The notes under the pieces are model-generated. The model searched no databases. It saw only the letters and a program-made list of their open reading frames with translations, and had not been told where the DNA came from. Positions 21,552 to 32,688 of a stretch of DNA of 64,000 nt are shown piece by piece. Numbering within the stretch: position 1 is the stretch's first letter; every line of letters starts with the position of its first letter. Source of the DNA: Neoarius graeffei (lineage: Eukaryota; Chordata; Actinopteri; Siluriformes; Ariidae); the NCBI RefSeq assembly GCF_027579695.1, contig NC_083574.1, forward strand, positions 64,703,059-64,767,058, written 5' to 3'. The translations under genes were made by a program, and so were the position numbers.

Positions 21552-23026
21552 TACAACCCCGATTCCAAAAAAGTTGGGACAAAGTACAAATTGTAAATAA
21601 AAACAGAATGCAATAATTTACAAATCTCAAAAACTGATATTGTATTCACAATAGAACATAGACAACATATCAAATGTTGAAAGTGAGACATTTTGAAATT
21701 TCATGCCAAATATTGGCTCATTTGAAATTTCATGACAGCAACACATCTCAAAAAAGTTGGGACAGGGGCAGTAAGAGGCTGGAAAAGTTAAAGGTACAAA
21801 AAAGGAACAGTTGGAGGACCAAATTGCAACTCATTAGGTCAATTGGCAATAGGTCATTAACATGACTGGGTATAAAAAGAGCATCTTGGAGTGGCAGCGG
21901 CTGTCAGAAGTAAAGATGGGAAGAGGATCACCAATCCCCCTAATTCTGCACCGACAAATAGTGGAGCAATATCAGAAAGGAGTTCGACAGTGTAAAATTG
22001 CAAAGAGTTTGAACATATTATCTACAGTGCATAATATCATCAAAAGATTCAGAGAATCTGGAAGAATCTCTGTGCGTAAGGGTCAAGGCCGGAAAACCAT
22101 ACTGGTTGCCCGTGATCTTCGGGCCCTTCGACGGCACTGCATCACATACAGGCATGCTTCTGTATTGGAAATCACAAAATGGGCTCAGAAATATTTCCAG
22201 AGAACATTATCTGTGAACACAATTCACCATGCCATCCGTCGTTGCCAGCTAAAACTCTATAGTTCAAAGAAGAAGCCGTATCTAAACATGATCCAGAAGC
22301 GCAGACGTCTTCTCTGGGCCAAGGCTCATTTTAAATGGACTGTGGCAAAGTGGAAAACTGTTCTGTGGTCAGACGAATCAAAATTTGAAGTTCTTTATGG
22401 AAATCAGGGACGCCGTGTCATTCGGACTAAAGTGGAGACGGACGACCCAAGTTGTTATCAGCACTCAGTTCAGAAGCCTGCATCTCTGATGGTATGGGGT
22501 TGCATTAGTGTGTGTGGAGAGGAGAAGGACAACCCAAGTTGTTATCCAGTGTTGTATAGTAACGAAGTAAAAATACTTCACTACTGTACTTAAGTACATT
22601 TTGGGAGATTTTGTACTTTACTTGAGTTTTCAAATTTTTGAGAACTTTCACTTTTACTTCACTATATTTTTTAACTTAATTGCATACTTTTACTCCAATA
22701 CATTTTCAAAGAGCCGTTTAGTTACTCATTACAAAAAAAGAAAGGAAAAAAACGTGTTTTAACCCCACTGACTGCAACAAAGTCAGGACGTGCCTGGACT
22801 TGTTCACCACTTGCGCATGACAACCAATAGGCTTCACCTGTTGGCTTCACGCAGTAAGCAGAAAGCTAGCTTCGCAATCAACAGCCCTGATGGAAGAGGA
22901 GACGGAGACAGCAGCTACTTTGGCTACAAATGAAGAGGAACCTGATGATGAGCACCCCGGCCGTATTTGAACACAATGTTCTCTTATGTCGATGTGAAGG
23001 ATTCGTCCTATCGAATGAAGTGCCTC

Positions 23027-23334
23027 TGTGGCAGTGGGGGTGTGGTCAAGCGCCAGTCTGTGACAGGAGGGCGGACTCAGGGAAGGTAAGTGGCAGAATC
23101 ACTACACCTGACGGCAATTAACCTGTGTTTGTGTGTCTTCCCAGTGACCGCGCCCTATTTAAGGAGGGAGAGCGAGAGCAGAGGAGAGCTTCCCTGGACG
23201 AGACGCTAGTGTGTGTGCCTCTGTATGTTCCAAAATATTGTTAGACTGGAAAGTGTGGCAATAAAGCCTTTTGTTACACCTGATCTCTGTCCTGCCGTCC
23301 TCTGTGCTCGACCCACACGTTCGAACCGGTTACA
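23027..23334 (+). repeat. 5' LTR of Gypsy copy 2
   Basis: TGTGGCAG...GTTACA. It contains AAGGTAAGT near 23085, TTCCCAG about 60 bp later, a TATTTAAGG promoter-like box near 23156 and AATAAAG near 23262. The primer site TGGTGCTGAAACCC follows at 23336. Confidence 0.95.
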
Positions 23335-23382
23335 GTGGTGCTGAAACCCAGAACCAGAGTGGAGCACCAACCGATCAGCCCC

Positions 23383-26300
23383 ATGGAGTCCTCCCTGTTT
23401 GCCGACCTGGTCCACGCCCTCGCCATGGCCCAGCAAAGCCAGCACCAGGCGCTCGTCACACTCCGGAAGGAACAAGAGCACCGCTTCGAAGCCCTGGTGC
23501 TGGCCCAGCAGGAAGACCGCGAGGTGTTCCAGCACCTCCTCGCATCAGCGGGGTCCACCAGCGCTCCGGCCGCGGGCCCGTCTCCCCTCACCGTCACCAA
23601 GATGGGCCCGCAGGACGACCCCGAGGCGTTCATCACACTATTTGAACAGGTTGCAGAAGCCTCGGGGTGGCCGATGGAGCAGCGCGCGGCATGCCTCCTC
23701 CCCCTGCTAATGGGAGAGGTACAGCTGGCCGCGCTACAGCTTCCCGCCGACCGCCGGCTGGACTACGCGGACCTCCGCCGGGCCATCCTCCAGCGCATGG
23801 GGCGCAAGCCAGAGCAGCAGCGCCAGCGCTTCCGCGCTCTGCGCTTGGAGGAGGTCGGCCGGCTGTTCGCGTTCGGCCAGCAGCTCTGGGACGCCTGCTG
23901 GCGGTGGCTGAGGGCCGACGATTGCGACGCCGAGGGGATCATCGACCAGGTGGTGCTGGAACAGTTCATCGCCCGCTTACCAGCAGGAACCGCAGAGTGG
24001 GTCCAGTGCCACCACCCGGCGTCGCTGGATCAGGCAGTCGAGCTGGTGGAGGATCATCTGGCGGCTGTTCCGGCAGCAGGACAGCAGACGACATCTACTC
24101 TTCTCTCCTCTTCTCTCTCTCTCTCTCTCTCTCCCCCTCCTTCTGTGTCCCGTCCTCGCCCCATTCCCCCACCACGGAGACGGGGGCCGGCACCACCCCA
24201 GCTGGCCTGCTGCACTTGCGGTGCCCTCCCGTTTCTCCCTTCTGTGTCTGTCTCCCCCCCCCCCCCCCCAGGTGAGTGAGCCCCAGAACACCGGTGCAGA
24301 GGAAAAGCCCGGGCCGGTTTGCTGGCGCTGCGGGGAGCCGGGCCACCTTCAACAACAGTGCACGGCAATGGAAGTGGGCGCAGTGGTTCAGATCCCCGAT
24401 GCGCCAGAGGCCGCCCTCGATCGGGCCGGAGCATATCGCATACCGGTGAGTATCCAAGGGGCTACATATCAGGCGTTGGTGGATTCGGGTTGTAATCAGA
24501 CCTCAGTTCGCCAAAGCCTGGTGCAAAATGAGGCATTGGGGGGAGCACAGGGGGTGAAGGTGTTGTGTGTGCACGGGGATGTTCACAGCTACTCTTTGGT
24601 GTCGGTCCACATTTTTTTCAGAGGGGAAAAATCTATAGTGAAGGCGGCAGTTAATCCTCGCCTTACCCACTCTTTAATTTTGGGTACTGATTGGCCGGGA
24701 TTTGGGGGGTTAATGACACACCTAGTAAAGAGTGGGTCCTGCCATTTGACAGGGGGAGGTCCCGGTGTCGCTTTGGCGGGAGCAGCTGTCACAGAGCCGT
24801 CTATGTCATCTCCACATCAGAGTGAGGAGCTGCCAGCTCCTCCTCTCTCTATTGGGGAATCCCTTGCGGATTTCCCATTAGAACAATCGCGAGACGAGAC
24901 TCTGCGACATGCGTTTGACCAAGTGAGAGTAATCGATGGTCAAACTCTCCAGCCGAACGCCACCCCGTCCTTCCCCTACTTCGCAATTATGAAGGATAGG
25001 TTATACCGAGTGACGCAGGACACTCAAACTAAAGAGCGAGTCACGCAACTTTTAATTCCAAAGAGCCGCCGGGAATTGGTATTCCAGGCGGTTCACTTTA
25101 ATCCCATGGCTGGACACTTAGAGCAGGATAAAACACTAGCCTGAATAATGGCCCAATTCTATTGGCCGGGGATTCGTGGCGATGTTCGTAGGTGGTGTAT
25201 GGCATGCCACGAATGCCAGTTAGTAAATCCAGTGGCCATTCCAAAAGCACCTTTGCGCCCTCTTCCATTGATCAAGACCACGTTTGAGAGAATTGGGATG
25301 GATCTCGTTGGGCCATTAGATTGGTCAGCACAAGGGTACCGCTTTATATTAGTTCTGGTGGACTATGCAACGCGATACCCGGAAGCAGTGCCTCTGCGCA
25401 ATATCTCAGCACGCAGTATTGCAGAGGCACTCTTCCGCGTCATCTCCCGAGTCGGAATCCCGAAAGAGATTCTGACTGATCAAGGCACTACATTTATGTC
25501 ACGGACACTGCGCGAACTGTATGGGTTATTGGGGATAAAGCCGATCCGCACCAGTGTGTATCACCCACAAATGGACGGTTTAGTAGAACGGTTCAATCGC
25601 ACCCTCAAAAATATCATTAAAAAATTCGTAAGTGAGGACGCACGTAATTGGAATAAGTGGCTCGAGCCCTTGTTGTTCTCAGTGCGAGAGGTTCCCCAAG
25701 CCTCCACGGGGTTCTCCCTGTTTTAATTATTATATGGGTGTAAGCCACGCTGCATCCTAGACATGCTGCGGGAAAATTGGGAGGAGGGACCTTCACAAAG
25801 CAAGAACGAAATTCAATACGTTATGGACCTGCGCGCAAAACTCCACATGCTCACCCACCTAACCCAGGAGAATTTGCGGCAGGTCCAGGAACGCCAAGCC
25901 CAGGGTCCAAGCCCGCCTGTACAACAAGGGTACGCGCCTTAGGGAGTTCACCCAGGGAGATAAAGTACTCATACAGTTGCCCACTTCGAGCTCCAAATTG
26001 ATCGCCAAGTGGCAAGGGCCCTTTGAGGTCACACAGCGAGTCGGGGACATCGACTATGAGGTGAGGTGAATGGACAGGGGCGGGGCACTACAAATTTACC
26101 ACCTCAACCTGCTTAAACTCTGGAACGAGGAGGTCCCCGTGGAGTTGGTGTCGGTGGTTCCGGAGAAGGCGAAGCTGGGACCGGAGGTTCAAAAGAGGGC
26201 ATTGGCATCACACACCTCTCCAGTCCCCTGTGGAGACCACCTCTCCCCGACCCAACTCACGGAGGTCGCCCAGTTGCAGACCGAGTTTTCGGATGTGTTC

Positions 26301-27640
26301 TCGCCCCTGCCAGGTCACACCAACCTCATAGAGCACCACATAGAGACGCCCCCGGGGGTAGTAGTGCGTAGCCGCCCTTACAGATTACCCAAACACAAAA
26401 AAAGTTGGTTCAGGAAGAACTCGAGACCATGCTCGAAATGGGCATCGTCGAGGAGTCCCACAGTGACTGGAGCAGCCTGGTGGTCTTGGTACCCAAGGCC
26501 GACGGGTCGGTCCGGTTCTGTGTGGACTACAGAAAAGTCAACTCGGTGTCTAAATTCGATGCGTACCCGATGCCTCGTATTGATGAGTTGCTCGATCAAC
26601 TCAGCACTGCTCGCTTTTATTCGACGCTGGATTTGATGAAGGGATATTGGCAGATCCCCTTGACTCCACTATCCCAAGAGAAAACGGCCTTTTCCACACC
26701 GTTTGGTTTACACCAATTCATCACCCTTCCATTTGGGCTGTTTGGGGCACCCGCTACGTTTCAGCGGCTGATGGACAGAGTCCTCCGCCCTCACGCGACG
26801 TATGCGGCCGCCTATCTGGATGATATTATCATCTATAGTAATGACTGGCAGAGACACCTCAAACATCTGAGGGCTGTCCGTAGGTCGCTGAGACGAGCGG
26901 GGCTCACAGCCAACCCAAAGAAGTGTGCGATTGGGTGGGTGGAAGTATGGTATCTGGGCTTCCACTTGGGCAACGGGCAGGTGCATCCCCAAATTAATAA
27001 GACGGCAGCGATTGTGGCCTGCCTGAGGCCCAAGACCAAAAAGGGGGTGAGGCAGTTCCTGAGGCTGGCGGGCTATTACCGTAGGTTTATACCTAATTAT
27101 TCAGATGTCACCAGCCCGCTGACTGATCTCACTAAAAAGGGGGCACCAGATCCGGTCCAGTGGATGGAGCAATGCCAGCGGGCTTTTTCTGAAGTGAAGC
27201 CTGCACTGTGTGGGGGGCCACTTTTACACTCCCCTGACTTTTCTCTCCCCTTTGTGTTGCAGACCGATGCGTCGGACAGAGGGCTGGGGCGGTTTTGTCC
27301 CAGGAGGTGGAGGGGGAGGACCGCCCCATCCTGTACATTAGCAGGAAGCTGTCAGTGCGTGAGGGGTGCTACAGCACGATCGAGAAAGAGTGTCTGGCGA
27401 TCAAGTGGGCGGTCCTCGCCCTCCGTTACTACCTGCTGGGGTGCCCTTTCACCCTCTGTTTGGACCATGCGCCCCTCCAGTGGCTCCACCACATGAAGGA
27501 TGCCAACGCGAGGATCACCCGTTGGTATCTGGCACTCCAACCCTTCAATTTCAAGGTGGTCCACAGGCCGGGGGTGCAGATGGTCGTGGCAGACTTCCTC
27601 TCCCGTCAAAGGGGGGGGAGTCAGCTGCAGGCCGGACGGC
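23383..27640 (+). pseudogene. gag-pol of Gypsy copy 2, disrupted
   Basis: Starts MESSLFADLVHALAMAQ. Gag is open to about 24260, where a long C run shifts the frame. The CCHC knuckle (CWRCGEPGHLQQQC) and protease (ALVDSGCNQTS) follow in the next frame. A CGA codon has become TGA at 25142. Integrase (25148-25726) keeps MDLVGPL, LTDQGTTF and VERFNRTLKN, then shifts frame near 25720. RT (26405-27010) keeps YLDDIIIYS. RNase H begins in one frame (QTDASDRG, about 27265) and shifts near 27290. About five lesions in total, clearly younger than copy 1. The catalytic residues themselves are mostly intact. Confidence 0.94.
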
Positions 27641-27669
27641 TGCCCGGCCTGAGTCGGGCGGTGGGGGTA

Positions 27670-27977
27670 TGTGGCAGTGGGGGCGTGGTCAAGCTCCAGT
27701 CTGTGACAGGAGGGCGGAGTCAGGGAAGGTAAGTGGCAGAATCACTACACCTGAAGGCAATTAACCTGTGTTTGTGTGTCTTCCCAGTGACCGCGCCCTA
27801 TTTAAGGAGGGAGAGCGAGAGCAGAGGAGAGCTTCCCTGGATGAGACGCTAGTGTGTGTGTCTCTGTATGTTCCAAAATATTGTTAGACTGAAAAGTGTG
27901 GCAATAAAGCCTTTTGTTACACCTGATCTCTGTCCTGCCATCCTCTGTGCTCCACCCACACGTTCGAACTGGTTACA
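27670..27977 (+). repeat. 3' LTR of Gypsy copy 2
   Basis: Same length as its 5' partner. The ten differences are substitutions, most of them transitions. Confidence 0.95.
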
Positions 27978-28175
27978 GCCTCTTATGCCTTCCAAAAAAC
28001 GTGGAAATTCTCTCTTATAGAAACTCCCCATCCAATCTAAAGAAACACATCGAGGTTTTCTCAGTTTTCTCCAAATTACTTTTTTCTTTTGATTATTATG
28101 ACAGCAACTGGTCATGTATGCACCTCCATAGTTTATAAAGTGCAATAACAGTAGCAGCTTTTTTTATGTTTTTTT

Positions 28176-28845
28176 TAGTGCTGTCAAAAATGTCGCGTTA
28201 TTAACGCGTTAACTTGACTCAATTTTAACGGCGATACTTTTTTTATCGCGAGATTAACGCTCTGTGACATGATGCCACGCCCCGCACAGCCAGAGTCCTC
28301 TGCCCTCCCCCGAAGAGCCACGGTGCTCCGATCGTTTTCCCATTGGTGGCTCCAGCCCCACTTTGCAGTGGCTGTGACAAGACGTGTTATGCTCTGCAAT
28401 AAAAAAAAAACATTGGTACAACCAGTGTTCGAACTATGCCGATATTTTCGGGGGGTCCCTTTTTTTCCCTTGGGGGGGTGCTTGCGCTTGTCTCAGAGCA
28501 CGGATCTCCGATCGCGCGCTCACTTCGGATATGCAAATGCTTCCCGTTACACACGATTGCTATGTCAATAAACATCATTTTGCCAATATTTTAGAGACCC
28601 CCCCCAACATTTCCCAAATCATGTTTTCAAGGGATCTCATGTCTGTTTCAGGGGATCATGGATCCCCCGAGTACCCCCGTAGTTCGAACGGTGAGCAAGC
28701 CCATTCACTTTTTTATGCTGATAAGAGAATTACAATGGTTTTTCATGTGACAAAAATGTGCGATTAAATTGTGATTAATCGCGAGTTAACTATGACAGTC
28801 GCGACATTAATCGCGATTAAATATTTTAATTGCTTGACAGCACTA
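28176..28845. mobile_element. hAT-type MITE inside the hAT element
   Basis: The ends TAGTGCTGTCAA and TTGACAGCACTA are inverted, with GTTTTTTT duplicated at 28168-28175 and 28846-28853. Subterminal regions are rich in TCGCGATTAA and its complement. The central part has no convincing coding sequence. The low-complexity duplication makes the exact edge uncertain by a base or two. Confidence 0.8.
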
Positions 28846-29998
28846 GTTTTTTTTCTTAATGGTGTGATGTATGCCTAATTTTCAGTACTTTCTCTTAGTT
28901 TAAAAAAACAAAGGAAAAAATTTCGAAAAAAAATGTGTCAAAACTGTGGTCTCCATCTTCAGATGCCAGATAGGCAGCTTCATTTTTCTCCCAATTTATT
29001 TTTTCTTTTTTATAATGGTTGTGTGTGCACCTCTATTTTCAGCAGTGTAATTGCTTGTCATGAACCATTGGTGACAAATTACCTTCAGTTTACCAAAATA
29101 TTAAAAATATTACAAATTCAGATTGCCTTTGCTTGTGTACTTTTACGTGTACTTTTAATTACATTACTTGAGTACATTTATTTTTGCATTACTTGTCATA
29201 TTTAAGTGCAAGAAATGTCAGATACTTTAAGACTTTAACTCAAGTAACATTTCAGTCAGTGACTGACTTTTACCAAAGTCATTTTTTGGAAGGGTACCAA
29301 TACTTTTACTTGAGTGTGATTTCCCAGTACTTTATACAACACTGTTGTTATCAGTGCTCAGTTCAGAAGCCTGCATCTCTGATGGTATGGGGTTGCATTA
29401 GTGCGTGTGGCATGGGCAGCTTACACATCTGGAAAGACACCATCAATGCTGAAAGGTATATCCAGGTTCTAGAGCAACATATGCTCCCATCCAGATGACA
29501 GCTCTTTCAGGGAAGACCTTGCATTTTCCAACATGACAATGCCAAACATCATACTGCATCAATTACAGCATCGTGGCTGCATAGAAGAAGGGTCCGGGTA
29601 CTGAACTGGCCAGCCTGCAGTCCAGATCTTTCACCCATAGAAAATATTTGGTGCATCATAAAATGGAAGATATGACAAAAAAGACCTAAGACAGTTGAGC
29701 AACTAGAATCCTACATTAAACATGGCCTTGTCCCAACTTTTTTGAGATGTTATTGTCATGAAATTTAAAATCACCTAATTTTTATCTTTAAATGATACAT
29801 TTTCTCAGTTTAAACATTTGATATGTCATCTATGTTCTATTCTGAATAAAATATGGAATTTTGAAACTTCCACATGATTGCATTCCGTTTTTATTTACAA
29901 TTTGTACTTTGTCCCAACTTTTTTGGAATCGGGGTTGTACAAAATGAAACACAACTGAACTGAAAAAGAGCCATTTTCATTTTTTTTAACTGTAACAC

Positions 29999-30955
29999 TC
30001 AAGTTTATTTTCAAGTTTATTTTTATAGTGCTTTTAATAATAGACATTGTCGCAAAGCAGCTATACAGAATTTAAATTACTTTAAACATAAGCTAATTTT
30101 ATCCCTAATCTATTCCCAATGAGCAAGCCTGTGGTGATGGCGGCAAGGAAAAACTCCTTCAGGTGACATGAGGAAGAAATCTTGAAAGGAACCAGACTCA
30201 AAAGGGAACCCATCCTCATTTGGGTGATAACAATGTGATTATAACATTTTTAACAGTTTTAACATGAAGTCAGTTTCATTGATGTTATAAGTCTTCATTG
30301 ATGGAAACTTGAGTACAAAACTGTTCATGACAACTGCAGTCCTAAAGTTAGCAAGTCAACTGTAGTCCTCAGTCATAAAAGCATTACTGTAAGTTTCCAG
30401 AGCATCTTCCAAGTGTGACTTTCAATTGTCCATATGGGGCCATCCTCCACAGGGCGATGTGATGAGACTCCAGCCAGATGTAGGGCATCAGGATGGATCA
30501 GGCAGGTCCAAGGAGCAGAAGAGGTCAGCATCTTGATCTCAGGATTGACATGTAACTTAGAGGGACAGACGGCGGGGGGGACACAGGTTCTTAGGTATGC
30601 CCAATGTCACCTGATGAGTAAGAACAGTATACATTTTGTGTGGAGTGCAAGCAGGGACTTCAGCAATACTAACTATGACAGCATAACTAAAAGGGGAGAG
30701 CCAGAAGGTAATACAGGCATGAGGGCTTCCTGGGACATAAGCAGTAGCCACTACAACGTCAACAAACTCTAGTGAGCAAGTGAGTGGGGGACTGACAGCA
30801 TCCATACATCCCAGTTTACCAAAACACTATGTCTGAGGACCCTCCAGATCTACTCCTTTCCATCATAAACACTAATAACAAAAGGTTTGACTAAACAGGT
30901 ATGTTTTCAGCCTAGACTTAAATGCTGAGACTGTATCTGATTCCCAAACACTCCC
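29999..30955 (-). mobile_element. L2-like LINE, 3' end only
   Basis: Closely similar to 54010-54970, which continues into a LINE coding region on the minus strand. Shared landmarks include ATGAGCAAGCCTGTGG, AACCAGACTCAAAAGGGAAC and CCAAGGAGCAGAAGAGGTCA. It is a 5'-truncated insertion that never reaches the ORF. Similarity stops near 30955. Confidence 0.8.
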
Positions 30956-31416
30956 CCATAACCCCACAAAGCAGCATGGTAGTGTTCAGACCCAACTCCG
31001 GCAGTGTGTGCACACATGCACGGTATGTCTATGTTAATCAGGAAGACAGTGGAAAAGCTATAAATGTAGCTTACTCAGAAAATAAAAATGACAATCCAAC
31101 CTGCTTAAAACCCAGGTCCACACTTCTAGCTTAACAGCCCAACAGCAACACTGCTTTAAGCAAGGCAAAACAAAAAAAAAAATGCAAGAACATCATCTGA
31201 CATCAAAACAAAAAATTCAAACAATTTGTTGTGACTGACTAGTACAATATCCCACTTGGGAAGGTGCTACTCTCATTTCTTGCAGCATAGCTCATAGTCT
31301 CAGAACAGGTCTAGTTAACGTCTGACAATCCAGAGCCAAGGCCAGGGGAGCAGATGAACAGCCTCAATCAAATGTCTGCTAGCTGCACAGAGTCACCACT
31401 CAGGGTCCACTACAAT
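30956..31416. other. Unassigned DNA
   Basis: No recognised gene or repeat between the LINE tail and the TIR element. Confidence 0.4.
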
Positions 31417-32421
31417 CAGTGTGTTTACATGCACATAGAGAAAATCGAATTTCTGCTGTTGCTCGACTGAAATCGAAGTTCTAAATGGCATGTAAACACC
31501 TTAGCTCGGCTGAAATTGAACCGAACTTGATTTCTCGCAATCGAGCTACACGACCTAGATTATGCGATTGTAGCCGAGCTACTTAGTGCATGTAAACCCT
31601 ATCAAGCTACGGAGTCGAGCCGCTTACTTCAGCGCTGCCCCTTCCGGAAGTGAAGAGTGACGAGACCAAAAGCGGGAAAAACAACAGCCTCGGTCGGCAT
31701 GACAACGAATCATGACAACGGCATGAATCTTTTCTTTTTGTGGCATTGTTTGCACTGTTAAAATTTAGCTCACTTCCTGTATCACCAAATACATCTGTAC
31801 AGCTGTTGCATAGCTGTGAATTGTGTACATAAACAAGTCATTTGTATTTGTGTGTGTGTGTATATATATATAATATATAAAATGTCCAACATCTGAAGAT
31901 GTTACTGACATCTGAATGTCAGTAAAAACAAAACAATTGAACTTTTTGTGTGTTTATTAAGACATAAGTTAAATTGTAAGCAAAAAAAAAACATTTTTTT
32001 GTAAGCAAAAAATGGACTTTAGAAAAATATTATTGTGCAAAATAAGTTGTCTTACAAAGCAGTGGTCTGCGCCGGACAGTTTGTAGCCATACAGTCTGTT
32101 AGAGCAAGCCTAACAGCTTGAACTGCCAATGTTGCCAGATTGGGGGGTTTTAAGTGCATTTTGGCGGATTTGAACATGTTTTGGGCTGGAATACGTCAGC
32201 AGTATCTGGAAATACTATAGCTCTTCTTCATGATGACAACCGGAAGTGTACCAACACAATGGGGCGTGTAGCACCACCTGTGGCTAAGGTGCACAATGCA
32301 CCTTGCACAATAGCCCGATTTCACTTGTGCATGTAGGATTGGATTTCTCTGGCACCCTTGCTGGGACCCTTTGCTCGATTACCGACAGTAGCTCTATTTG
32401 GATGTGCATGTAAACGTACTG
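31417..32421. mobile_element. 1-kb TIR element, copy 1
   Basis: The left CAGTGTGTTTACATGCACAT is matched in inverse at the right by ATGTGCATGTAAACGTACTG. AAT flanks both ends (31414-31416 and 32422-32424). Subterminal copies of ATCGAGCTA/TAGCTCGAT and of CATGTAAAC recur in both orientations. A second, partial copy lies at 63487-64000. The longest frame (32154-32336) shows no domain. CAG...CTG ends suggest hAT, but the 3-bp duplication suggests a Harbinger-like class; unresolved. Confidence 0.8.
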
Positions 32422-32688
32422 AATGAGACTTTGTCTGTTCCACAAGCTAAACAAAAAAGTAGAAATACTCAGTTTGTTCCAGTAACCTAATCAATATAAA
32501 ATTAGATTATACTGACTGTACAGCCGCTGCCAGCATCCTTGATCTAAAGGTAGGACTATTAAATATTAGATCTCTTACATCTAAAGGACTAATTGTGAAT
32601 GAATTAATTACTGATCAGGAGTTCAATGTACTGTGTTTAAAAGAAACATGGATTAAGCCAAATTAATATAATGCAGTAAATGAAGCTA

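Larger units (their letters stand above)
23027..27977 (+). mobile_element. Ty3/Gypsy element copy 2 (Gmr1-like)
   Basis: 4951 bp with 308-bp LTRs (23027-23334 and 27670-27977) and GCCTC on both sides (23022-23026 and 27978-27982). The LTRs differ at 10 of 308 aligned positions by eye. Domain order as in copies 1 and 3. It sits inside the BED exon of the hAT element. Confidence 0.96.
22890..28055 (+). pseudogene. hAT transposase BED-finger exon, split by Gypsy copy 2
   Basis: ATG at 22890 opens an acidic start (EEETETAATLATNEEEPDDEHP). One base appears to be missing near 22956-22961, after which the frame reads PYLNTMFSYVDVKDSSYRMKCL up to 23026. After the Gypsy element the same frame continues from 27983 with LCLPKNVEILSYRNSPSNLKKHIE. 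The C-x2-C pair straddles the insertion site and the following His belongs to the BED zinc finger, which binds transposon ends. The rest of the transposase (RNase H-like fold, dimerisation region) is not present. The exon end near 28055 is a guess. Confidence 0.8.
22547..29344 (+). mobile_element. hAT element split by Gypsy copy 2
   Basis: The ends are CAGTGTTGTATA at the left and TATACAACACTG at the right. They are flanked by a perfect 8-bp duplication, TTGTTATC (22539-22546 and 29345-29352), in the Tc1 transposase. Subterminal AAGTA/TACTT motifs are dense on both sides. It contains a BED-finger exon, Gypsy copy 2 (23027-27977) and a hAT MITE (28176-28845). Without these two it is about 1.2 kb, so it was already an internally deleted derivative. 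Confidence 0.93.
21862..29735 (+). pseudogene. Tc1-type transposase C, split by the hAT element
   Basis: The plus-strand frame 21862-22546 holds the helix-turn-helix pair (VEQYQKGVRQCKIAKSL, then GRKTILVARDLRALRRHC) and VLWSDESKFEVLYG with the first catalytic Asp. It is interrupted by the hAT and resumes at 29345 with PASLMVWGCISACG. The second Asp (FQHDNAKHH, near 29530) and DLSPIENIW with Glu (near 29636) are still readable. A TGA at 29497 and another stop in the C-terminus kill it. An 87-bp direct duplication (units starting at 22447 and 22534) repeats 29 residues in frame, and the hAT lies in the second unit. Confidence 0.88.
21554..29937 (+). mobile_element. Tc1 element C, carrying a hAT and a Gypsy element
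   Basis: The end CAACCCCGATTCCAAAAAAG at 21554 is matched in inverse by CTTTTTTGGAATCGGGGTTG at 29918-29937, with TA on both sides (21552-21553 and 29938-29939). Without the hAT at 22547-29344 the element is about 1.6 kb. The transposase is on the plus strand. Confidence 0.95.

Noticed and set aside
24257-24275. Poly-C run as a programmed frameshift site in Gypsy copy 2
   Set aside because: Copy 3 reads through the same region in one frame without a C run, so this is slippage damage.
30434-30772. 112-codon frame and its counterpart at 54439-54870
   Set aside because: Both lie in the antisense of an L2-like 3' UTR and have no recognisable domain.
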